NCBI GenBank assembly: GCA_017534885.1 | Contig: JAFXVR010000007.1 | Span: 1 to 52,796 of the forward strand | DNA length: 52,796 bases | Reading direction: 5' to 3' | DNA from: Clostridia bacterium | GTDB taxonomy: Bacteria > Bacillota > Clostridia > Christensenellales > Aristaeellaceae | Shown here: in pieces, positions 24,477 to 31,213 of the stretch | Position numbering within the stretch: position 1 is the stretch's first letter | Layout of the letters: every line of letters starts with the position of its first letter | Program-made: the position numbers and the translations under genes | Notes under the pieces: generated by a model | Told to the model about the DNA's origin: nothing | The model's input: the letters and a program-made list of their open reading frames with translations, nothing else | Database searches by the model: none

Positions 24477-25570
24477 GACAGCGCCTCCTCCAGATCCAGC
24501 TCATCACCCAGGTGGATCGTCCGAACCGCTCCGCTGGACGCCTCGCCGGGCAGAATCAGCGTCACGGCATTGGACTGCGCCAGGGAGACCGCGTCCGTCT
24601 CCGGTGTGGGAGAAAAGACAAACACCCGCGCACCGGACAGCTCAGGGTATGTATCAGCGGCAAGCCTGCAAGCGCCGGGGCCGTCCACTGTGGTTTCCGC
24701 GCGGAGCAGAGCGGCCCGGAGCGCCTCCCAGTCGGCGGCCTCGCTGACGGAGAGCCGGCGCATTGACCCTTTCTCCGGCCAGAGGACGGTGTGGGGAAGG
24801 CTTTCGCTCACCAATGTCCAGGACAGCGAGAGCAGGCCTTCCGCCGTGCGGCTGACCTCCGCGGGCGAAGCGTTCCTGCGCGCGGTTTCCAGCAGCAGCA
24901 GGATGTTCTCCGCCGGCCACGCTTCCTCCTGACGGGTCAGCAGACGATCTGCCTTGGCTGAGAGTTTCCAGTGAATGCGGGCAGGGGGATCGCCGGGGAT
25001 GTAATCCCGGAGCTCGCCCTCGCCGCCGTTGGGACGCGGCACAGCGGCGCTCAGGCCGTCAGCGGTCAGCCGCTCCTGTCCTTCAGCGCCCAGGCGCACA
25101 GGCAGCAGCTCCGGCTGAACGCAGGCTTCAGCGGCTTTGACGCCTGCTACCTGAAAGCGGCACAGGCCCAGCCAGTCCGTCAGAGCGGTGCCCGCCTCCA
25201 GATGGAGCAGCCCGCAGCATTCGCTGGAGAGTATCGCGGCAGCCTGCTTTCCGGTGCCGTGCAGGCTCAGGTCGGCGGCCTCGCCGGTCAGGCCGTTGCA
25301 GCAGCGCAGCTTTGCGTGGGTGCCATAGAGCCAGCTCAGGCTTGCGGACAGGCGCAGGACACAGGGGACTTCCTCGCCCTTGCGCAGGGTTTCCGGGCAG
25401 ACCAGCACAGCACGGGCCCTCCTGGAAGCAAATCGGGCCGCCAGCACGGACAGCAGGGGCAGCAGGATTGAAATCAGCAGCGCGGCGCGGGTGCCGGCGT
25501 TGTTTTCAAAAAACCAGAGGATGGCCAGCAGCGTCAGCCACAGGCCATAGACAAACCGCCGCCTGACCAT
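24464..25570 (-). CDS. DUF58 domain protein (module 2)
   Basis: A 368-residue protein with two N-terminal membrane segments (LWLTLLAILWFF and ALLISILLPLLSVLAA), then the DUF58 signature LRDYIPGDPPARIHWKLSAKADRLLTRQ at mid-length. It starts at the ATG at 25570, three bases after the MoxR stop. An upstream frame reaching 25684 runs through the MoxR gene and is rejected. As in module 1 it lies between MoxR and the DUF4129 protein. This signature (RDY..GD....IHW..SAK) is closer to the family consensus than that of module 1. Confidence 0.9.
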   Translation of the reverse strand: MVRRRFVYGLWLTLLAILWFFENNAGTRAALLISILLPLLSVLAARFASRRARAVLVCPETLRKGEEVPCVLRLSASLSWLYGTHAKLRCCNGLTGEAADLSLHGTGKQAAAILSSECCGLLHLEAGTALTDWLGLCRFQVAGVKAAEACVQPELLPVRLGAEGQERLTADGLSAAVPRPNGGEGELRDYIPGDPPARIHWKLSAKADRLLTRQEEAWPAENILLLLETARRNASPAEVSRTAEGLLSLSWTLVSESLPHTVLWPEKGSMRRLSVSEAADWEALRAALLRAETTVDGPGACRLAADTYPELSGARVFVFSPTPETDAVSLAQSNAVTLILPGEASSGAVRTIHLGDELDLEEALSWQD

Positions 25571-25572
25571 GG

Positions 25573-26511
25573 TCAGACCCTGCGGTCCGCCGCGGGCACG
25601 CTGCTCAGCAGCTCGCCCAGCAGCCCGCTGACTGTCAGGCCTTCGTTCCGCGCCTGACGCTTCAGCAGCACCCGGTGTCCGCACACGTCCGCGAACATCC
25701 GGCTCACATCCTCGCCCGTGGCGTAGTCGCGGCCTTCCGCGCAGGCTAAGGCTTTCGCCGCGCGGCAGAGGCTCAGCGCGCCCCGGGGGCTGATGCCCAC
25801 CTCCACCGCGGGATGCGTCCGGGAGGCCTCGGTCAGCCGGGTGATATAGTCCAGCACCGCGTCCTTGACCGTCACCTGGGCTGCTTCCGCCTGGAGCGCC
25901 AGCACCTGCTCCCGGGTCAGCACGGGCTCGACGGAATCGAGGGGATTGGCGGTCTGCCGGGCTTTCAGGAGCGCCATCTGAGCCGCGGCGTCGGGATAGC
26001 CGATGGACAGACGCATCATGAAGCGCTCGAGCTGGGCGAAGGGGAGGGGCTGTGTGCCCGCCGCGCCGACAACGTTCTGGGTGGCGATGACCAGAAAAGG
26101 CCGCTCCAGCGGTCGGGTCTGGCCGTCCACCGTGATCTGCCGCTCCTCCATGGCCTCCAGCAGAGCGGACTGGGTTTTGCTGGCCGCCCGGTTGATCTCG
26201 TCGCCCAGCACCAGATTCACCCCGCAGAGCGCGCCGGGATGATAGCGGAGGCTGCCGCTGTCCCTGTCCACCATCGAAAAGCCCACCAGATCGGAGGGCA
26301 GCACGTCCGGGGTGAACTGCACCCGGCGGCTTGTCAGCCCCAGCGCCCGGCTCAAGGCCACCGCTAAGGTCGTTTTGCCCACGCCGGGCACGTCTTCCAG
26401 CAGGATATGGCCGTCCGAAAGCACGGCCAGCAGCGCCTTTTCGATGACCTGGCGTTTGCCGGAGAGAACCTTTTCCAGCTCATCGGCGACCCTTGTCACG
26501 TCCGGCCGCAC
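25573..26511 (-). CDS. MoxR-family AAA+ ATPase (module 2)
   Basis: A 312-residue MoxR chaperone ATPase with Walker A EDVPGVGKTTLAVALS, Walker B GDEINRAASKTQSALLE, and TQNVVGAAGTQPLPFAQLERF, where the usual Pro and Glu of TQNP.E are replaced by Val and Gly. This is a visible difference from module 1 in the pore/sensor region. It uses a GTG start at 26511 behind an AAGGAGGTG site. It is 36 bases after a secreted protein with an acidic tail, and DUF58, DUF4129 and lipoprotein genes follow, so this module is tied to envelope proteins. Confidence 0.93.
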   Translation of the reverse strand: MRPDVTRVADELEKVLSGKRQVIEKALLAVLSDGHILLEDVPGVGKTTLAVALSRALGLTSRRVQFTPDVLPSDLVGFSMVDRDSGSLRYHPGALCGVNLVLGDEINRAASKTQSALLEAMEERQITVDGQTRPLERPFLVIATQNVVGAAGTQPLPFAQLERFMMRLSIGYPDAAAQMALLKARQTANPLDSVEPVLTREQVLALQAEAAQVTVKDAVLDYITRLTEASRTHPAVEVGISPRGALSLCRAAKALACAEGRDYATGEDVSRMFADVCGHRVLLKRQARNEGLTVSGLLGELLSSVPAADRRV

Positions 26512-26547
26512 GGCGGCACCTCCTTGTCGCTTTCTGCAAAGGGCGCG

Positions 26548-28005
26548 TCAGTATTCCTCGCCCTCGTCCTCATCGTACCAGTCTTCGCCCTCGCCGTCCC
26601 AGCCTTCCCAGTCCTCATACTCGCTCCAGTCTTCGTATTCGCCCCAATCTTCATCCTCGCCCCAGTCGTCGTCCCACTCATCGTCCTCAAAGCCCTCGCC
26701 GGTCAGCATGGACATCAGGCCGACTTCGTCCACAATGTCCATCACACTGCTGATAAAGGACGCGGGGGCTTCCGCCACCAGTGGGAGCAGGCTTTTCAGG
26801 GCGGGCTGAGCGATCCGGGCCATGAGGTCGGCCAGGGACTGATCCGCCACCATCAGGAAGGAGACCGCGTCCGGGCCGGGCTCGACGTTCGGGAAAGCGC
26901 CGGTGGGCTGCTTTTCGCTCAGGCGCAGGCAGAGGGTCATCAGCCGCTGGCCGTCGCTGGAGAGCACCAGGTTTTCGATGGGACCGGTCAGGGAGAGATT
27001 CAGGCTTTGGCCTTCGGCGAGGGGCACAGTGCGCCAGACGCCGCTCTCGTCAAAGGCGGGCGCTGAGAGATGCGAGACAGCCATACCCGAGGCGCTGAGG
27101 GTGAGGGAGACCTCCCCGCTGCCGATCTTCAGCCCGCTGCCGTGGATAGCAGCCCGCAGCAGCTCGCCTTCTGCGCCGAGGGTGACCGCGCAGTCAAAGC
27201 CAGCTTCAGACCAGCCAGCGCTCAGAAACAGATCATTGCCGTCCAGCAGGCCGGGCAGGGCCAGCTCCAGCCGGCTGGCTGAGAAGGTCACCAGCGCATG
27301 CTCCCCGCTGACCCAGGACTGGCTGCCGTCGGGCTGGGCGCGCAGGAACAGGCCTTCCTCCGCGATGTGTTCCTCCACCCAGTCCGGGAGACCGGTCAGG
27401 GCGGCGGTGAGGGTCTCGTCGAAGCCGGTTTCACCGCCCAGGGCCAGCATCCAATGGTAGAGCGAATTGTCCGTGCGAGGCAGGGCGGCGATGGCTTCAG
27501 CGGCCTGAAGCGCCTCCGCCTTGCTGACCTCAGCCTTGCCCTCGAAGACCGTGCGCAGGGCTCCGGTCACATTGACCAGCGCCCGGCCGTGCACATAGGG
27601 CCAGAGCAGGGTACAGCGCTGCACGGGCAGGCCGAGATGGTTGTACAGCTTGTTGCCGAACTCCACCAGGGCGTCGTTGTTCAGCGCCAGCTCCACGTCC
27701 CCCAGGAAATCCCCGGTGAGGACGACATTCTGGCCGGTGCCGCGCAGGCTGAAAGCGGTTTGGGTGCGGGCGCTGCGGTTGAGGGTCAGGCTGCCGCTGA
27801 GGGCGAAGGCGCCGTCCTGCCGGTCCAGCGTGCCGCTCACTGCCGCCATGTCCAGCAGTTCCATGAGCCCCTTGAGGAAGCCACTGTCCGCCGGCACGGT
27901 CTCAAAGCTGAGATCAAAGCCCACCAGACTGCGCTCCTCAGCCCGGCCCGCGCCGGCTGTCAGCATCAGGAAAACCATCAGCGCGCACAGCGTTCTTTTG
28001 AGCAT
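26548..28005 (-). CDS. Exported protein with acidic, Trp/Tyr-rich C-terminal tail
   Basis: A 485-residue protein of unknown function. It has a signal peptide (MLKRTLCALMVFLMLTAGAGRAEE) and a long beta-rich body with no recognised domain. The last 48 residues (438-485) contain 28 Asp/Glu, seven Trp and four Tyr with no Lys or Arg, arranged as loose repeats of the type E-D-W-x-E-Y. GGGAGG precedes the ATG. Its transcript starts after the CHAP gene's terminator, and the MoxR gene follows after 36 bases. The tail could bind calcium or basic wall polymers, or be the handle recognised by the MoxR/DUF58 module. Both are guesses. Confidence 0.8.
   Translation of the reverse strand: MLKRTLCALMVFLMLTAGAGRAEERSLVGFDLSFETVPADSGFLKGLMELLDMAAVSGTLDRQDGAFALSGSLTLNRSARTQTAFSLRGTGQNVVLTGDFLGDVELALNNDALVEFGNKLYNHLGLPVQRCTLLWPYVHGRALVNVTGALRTVFEGKAEVSKAEALQAAEAIAALPRTDNSLYHWMLALGGETGFDETLTAALTGLPDWVEEHIAEEGLFLRAQPDGSQSWVSGEHALVTFSASRLELALPGLLDGNDLFLSAGWSEAGFDCAVTLGAEGELLRAAIHGSGLKIGSGEVSLTLSASGMAVSHLSAPAFDESGVWRTVPLAEGQSLNLSLTGPIENLVLSSDGQRLMTLCLRLSEKQPTGAFPNVEPGPDAVSFLMVADQSLADLMARIAQPALKSLLPLVAEAPASFISSVMDIVDEVGLMSMLTGEGFEDDEWDDDWGEDEDWGEYEDWSEYEDWEGWDGEGEDWYDEDEGEEY
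26551..26694 (-). repeat. Degenerate repeats coding for the acidic-aromatic tail
   Basis: The DNA coding for residues 438-485 has recurring blocks reading, in protein, as E-D-W-G/S-E-Y and D-W-G-E-D. Repeat units are about 6-7 codons with silent differences, so the tail seems to have grown by old duplications of a short unit. Confidence 0.65.
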
Positions 28006-28028
28006 GTTTGCCTCCCGTTCCGCCTTTG

Positions 28029-28060
28029 CAAAAACCGGCCCGCTGGTTTCAGGGGCCGGT
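28029..28060 (-). terminator. Terminator after the CHAP gene
   Basis: On the minus strand ACCGGCCC and GGGCCGGT form a perfect 8-bp stem, followed immediately by TTTTTG. It lies five bases beyond the CHAP stop and 24 bases before the next ATG. It separates the VanW-CHAP unit from the MoxR module or reduces transcription into it. Confidence 0.8.
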
Positions 28061-28064
28061 AAGC

Positions 28065-29138
28065 TCAGTCTGTCAGCCAGTCCGGCTGGTCATCCCCGAG
28101 ATCGGGCGATACATCGTCAGCGTTCTCGTCCACATTGTTTGTCAGGCGCAGATCCAGGGCCAGATCGTCCGTTTGCTCCTCCTGAGGGTCGTCCCAGATG
28201 TCCCAGTCGTCCAGGCCGTCCATGGAGAAGCGGTCGTCGTCGGCATAGTCCGCGTCCACATGCCAATAGTCCGGGTCGGCCATGCGCCGATCCTCGTAGA
28301 GGGCGTCCAGCTGCGCCTGGGTGTGGATGTTGGCGATGCCGTTGTCCTTGAGCCCCACATCCCGCTGGAAGGCCTTCACGGCTTCCACGGTGCCCGGGCC
28401 GTACACCCCGTCGTTGCCCGTGCCGGATAAATAGCCGAGATAGGCCAACTTGGCCTGGAGCTGCCGCACTTTGGCGCCGCTGTTGCCGCCCCGCATGGTC
28501 CAGTCCGCGCAGTCGTGCACGGTGCCGTAACCTAAGATACGCTTGTAGGTCAGCGCATATTCCGTGCGCTTGACTGAGGAGGGGGTGTTGCCCTCGATCA
28601 CATGGATGGTGACGCTGCCGTTTTCGTCCGCTGTGCAGTATTCCACCATGGCCACATGGTCGGTGTTGTTGTCGCTGGTCCAGGTGAAGAAGACCCAGTC
28701 GCCGGGCTGGGGGATATAGCTGCCCGTGGTGATGAAGCTGTCAGAACCCTTCAGCCACTGGTAGCCCCACTCATCCAGATTGCCCCAGCGCACAATGTAG
28801 CGGCCCTCCTGTATATACCAGGCCCGGCCGGTGTTCTGGCCCGAGTAGCGGGGGTAGACTTCCCCCAGCAGGCGGGTGCCGTGCTGCTGATCCACCTGAT
28901 CCACGCACCAGCAGAGGAACTCCGCACACCACTGGGCATAGGGATCGCCTGACCACTCGCCGTACTTGGTGTAGCCGTGCTCGCCCTCGGTATAGCCCAC
29001 CTCAGCGGACGCGGTTTCCAGCAGCCAGGTGACGTATTCAGGCACTTCCCACGCGGGCGCGAGGCGGTGCTCATCCGCCCGGGCCGGGCAGACGAAAAGC
29101 AGCAGGGCCAGCAAGAGCAGCGGGACTATACGCTTCAT
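28065..29138 (-). CDS. Secreted CHAP-domain peptidoglycan hydrolase with PG-binding domain and acidic tail
   Basis: A 357-residue exported protein. Order: signal peptide (MKRIVPLLLLALLLFVCPARA); CHAP/NlpC-like cysteine amidase domain (about 25-215) with the catalytic Cys in YAQWCAEFLCWCVDQ and His in DHVAMVEYC; a peptidoglycan_binding_1 repeat (about 228-290, VRQLQAKLAYLGYLSG ... GPGTVEAVKAFQ); and an Asp-rich tail (about 290-357, e.g. GLDDWDIWDDPQEEQTDD). The acidic tail echoes that of the neighbouring 26548-28005 protein. GGAGG precedes the ATG, and VanW lies 20 bases upstream on the same transcript. Confidence 0.9.
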   Translation of the reverse strand: MKRIVPLLLLALLLFVCPARADEHRLAPAWEVPEYVTWLLETASAEVGYTEGEHGYTKYGEWSGDPYAQWCAEFLCWCVDQVDQQHGTRLLGEVYPRYSGQNTGRAWYIQEGRYIVRWGNLDEWGYQWLKGSDSFITTGSYIPQPGDWVFFTWTSDNNTDHVAMVEYCTADENGSVTIHVIEGNTPSSVKRTEYALTYKRILGYGTVHDCADWTMRGGNSGAKVRQLQAKLAYLGYLSGTGNDGVYGPGTVEAVKAFQRDVGLKDNGIANIHTQAQLDALYEDRRMADPDYWHVDADYADDDRFSMDGLDDWDIWDDPQEEQTDDLALDLRLTNNVDENADDVSPDLGDDQPDWLTD

Positions 29139-29158
29139 GTCGACCTCCGGGTGTTGGC

Positions 29159-30346
29159 TCAGGTAGCGCTGTGATCGGCCTGCCAGGCGGCCAGCTCAGC
29201 GTCCGAGACACGGTAAATGACCATCAGCAGGGCGCCGTCATAGGAGGTGTGACCCTCCACGCGGATGGGGAAGCTGTAGTCGTTGCGGAAGCGCAGGTTG
29301 AGGGAATCGTTGCCCACCGCCGCGTCCACGCCGTGGGGCAGGTACTTGGCGCCGGAAGGGCCGTGGGGCCTGCGCTGCAGGATGGTGATGCCCGGCAGCT
29401 GCATCAGCGCGTTGTACAGGGTGGAGGACACCTGGCAGGTGCCGCCGCCGTAGCCCAGGCGGGAAGTCCCGCCGGAAAGCACCCAGGCCGGCTGGTAGCC
29501 GTTGGCCTTGCGGTAGGGGCCCACCTGCTTGTTGAAGTTGAAGGACTCGCCCGGCGCCATGACCCGGGTCAGCCGCTGGCAGCCCACATCAATATTGATC
29601 AGGCGGGCCTTGTTCACATCGTTGTCCGCCATGCTGTAATAGGAAGTGTAGGCGGCGATGGGCGTGTCGGCGCGGACGGGCGTGTCCGTGGGGGACACGG
29701 GAATCAGGTCGGTGAGCAGGTTCATGTTGATATAGCCGTAGGTGCGGTGGTAAATCACGATGCCCCAGCCGTCCTGCACGCGCCAGATGGACAGCATGGT
29801 GCCGGGGTTCAGCACCACCCAGCTGTCAGCCTGGTCGCTCATGGACTGGTGAACCGGGCAGGTCTCCGCCGTGGTGGCCAGATAGGTGGCCTTCTGCACG
29901 CCATAAGGCGCGGTGTTGACGGGATCCACCGCGGTGACGCTCTCGAGGCGCTCGCGCTTGATATAGCCGATCTTATTGTCCCAGCGCATAATGACCCAGT
30001 TCACGCCCACGTACAGGATCTCACAGGTCCGGGCGTTGGACAGGGAACAGACGTGGGCGGACGCGATGTCCCGCTCAGCGTAGAGATAGCTGTTGTCCTT
30101 CACACGGCAGGTATACACCGCGGTGGACTTCAGGTCGAAATCCTTCAGGGTCGGCTCCTCGAAAACAGGGCCGACTTCCGCCACCCGCGCCTCGGCATCG
30201 TCGTTGATGGCGTCCATCTCCAGGATGGTGCGCTCCTCTTCTTCGGAGATCTCGCCCAGATCGTCATCGTCCTCGGCCAGAGCCGGGGTCAGGAGCGTCA
30301 GGGTCAGTGTCAGCGCCAGCAGAAGCGCCCACAGTCTTTTCATCAT
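29159..30346 (-). CDS. VanW family protein with N-terminal SH3-like repeats
   Basis: An exported protein of about 395 residues. Signal peptide (KRLWALLLALTLTLTLLTPALAE), an acidic stretch (EDDDDLGEISEEEE), two SH3b-like segments (around residues 70-135 and 165-215) and a C-terminal VanW domain with GESFNFNKQVGPY, GYGGGTCQVSSTLYNA and VGNDSLNLRFRNDYSFPI. VanW occurs in some vancomycin-resistance clusters and widely in Clostridia; its activity is unknown. Four ATGs in a row (30352, 30349, 30346, 30343) follow AGGAGG. Spacing favours the third or fourth, so the start is given as 30346. It has its own promoter at 30393-30421. Confidence 0.9.
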   Translation of the reverse strand: MMKRLWALLLALTLTLTLLTPALAEDDDDLGEISEEEERTILEMDAINDDAEARVAEVGPVFEEPTLKDFDLKSTAVYTCRVKDNSYLYAERDIASAHVCSLSNARTCEILYVGVNWVIMRWDNKIGYIKRERLESVTAVDPVNTAPYGVQKATYLATTAETCPVHQSMSDQADSWVVLNPGTMLSIWRVQDGWGIVIYHRTYGYINMNLLTDLIPVSPTDTPVRADTPIAAYTSYYSMADNDVNKARLINIDVGCQRLTRVMAPGESFNFNKQVGPYRKANGYQPAWVLSGGTSRLGYGGGTCQVSSTLYNALMQLPGITILQRRPHGPSGAKYLPHGVDAAVGNDSLNLRFRNDYSFPIRVEGHTSYDGALLMVIYRVSDAELAAWQADHSAT

Positions 30347-30392
30347 CATCATGCCTCCTGTGTCAGCCCATACACAGGCTGCCACAAATATC

Positions 30393-30421
30393 ATTATAGC
30401 ACTCCAAATGGCAGCGTGCAA
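30393..30421 (-). promoter_or_regulatory. Promoter of the VanW-CHAP unit
   Basis: On the minus strand TTGCAC (30416-30421), 17 bases, TATAAT (30393-30398). It diverges from the promoter at 30489 with about 67 bases between the two -35 boxes, leaving room for a shared operator. None was recognised. Confidence 0.75.
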
Positions 30422-30488
30422 GGGATTTCAGACAAATTCGCACAGAATTGTTACGAATGTTTTACAGCCGCGGGCGGAAGCGGCCAGG

Positions 30489-30517
30489 TTGATTTTGGCG
30501 GCCCGGCTGTGTATAAT
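30489..30517 (+). promoter_or_regulatory. Promoter of the zinc protein and PBP genes
   Basis: TTGATT (30489-30494), 17 bases, and a perfect TATAAT (30512-30517) lie about 30 bases before the ATG at 30549. Confidence 0.75.
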
Positions 30518-30548
30518 AGAATCGACCGACAGTGAAAGGAGTATGACC

Positions 30549-31196
30549 ATGGCAAACAAACAGCAGAAAGGGAACTGTTATCTGTGTGGAGCGAGTTATA
30601 CTCGCAGCGGAATGCTGAAGCATCTGCAGACACACCTGGCGGCGGAGGAAGGGCAGCCCAGCTACCTGCTGAAGGTGAGGGACGAGGATAACAAATACTG
30701 GCTCTATCTGGATCTGTCGATGACATCGACGCTGAGCGCACTGGACACTTTTCTGAGGAATATCTGGCTGGAATGCTGCGGGCACCTGAGCGCTTTCCTG
30801 ACAGGCAACAGAGGTTACAATGAACTGAGCATGAGCACGAAGCTTTCCAGGATTCCCGAGGGCACCGAGCTCCGGTATATGTACGACTTTGGCAGCACCA
30901 CCTGCCTGTTCATCACCTTCGTCCAAATCGGACAGCGTACAAAACAGAGGCTGAGCGTGCGGCTGCTGGCGCGCAATGCGCCTTATACATTCCCCTGCTC
31001 TGCCTGCGGCCGTGATGCGGCGTTCTATGATATGGAAGAATGGCCGCCAGTGCTCTACTGCGCCGATTGCATGAAGAAAACGGGATCAGATTACCCGCTT
31101 CCGGTGACCAACTCTCCCCGCTCCGGGGTCTGCGCATACGCAGGCGAGAGGGATTCCTACGCCTTTGACCCGCGCAAAGTAGTGAAGAAAACCTGA
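30549..31196 (+). CDS. pRiA4b ORF-3-like protein with zinc-binding cysteines
   Basis: A 215-residue protein. It opens with a zinc-finger-like CYLCGASYTRSGMLKHLQTH (Cys2His2 pattern) and has the pRiA4b ORF-3 family core with ALDTFLRNIWLECCGHLSAF and GTELRYMYDFGSTTCLFI. A second four-Cys zinc ribbon follows (PCSACGRD ... LYCADCMKK). Family members are often linked to plasmids and transposons, but no function is established. Two ATGs lie near the AAAGGAG site; the second (30549) has the better seven-base spacing. PBP1A follows after 17 bases, which may be co-transcription without a functional tie. Confidence 0.83.
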   Translation: MANKQQKGNCYLCGASYTRSGMLKHLQTHLAAEEGQPSYLLKVRDEDNKYWLYLDLSMTSTLSALDTFLRNIWLECCGHLSAFLTGNRGYNELSMSTKLSRIPEGTELRYMYDFGSTTCLFITFVQIGQRTKQRLSVRLLARNAPYTFPCSACGRDAAFYDMEEWPPVLYCADCMKKTGSDYPLPVTNSPRSGVCAYAGERDSYAFDPRKVVKKT

Positions 31197-31213
31197 CAGA
31201 AGAAGGTGAAGCT

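Noticed and set aside
23331..24932. 533-residue plus-strand open frame across module 2 as a real gene.
   Set aside because: It is antisense to the DUF4129 and DUF58 genes, is Gln/Arg/Gly-rich and has no ribosome site or motif.
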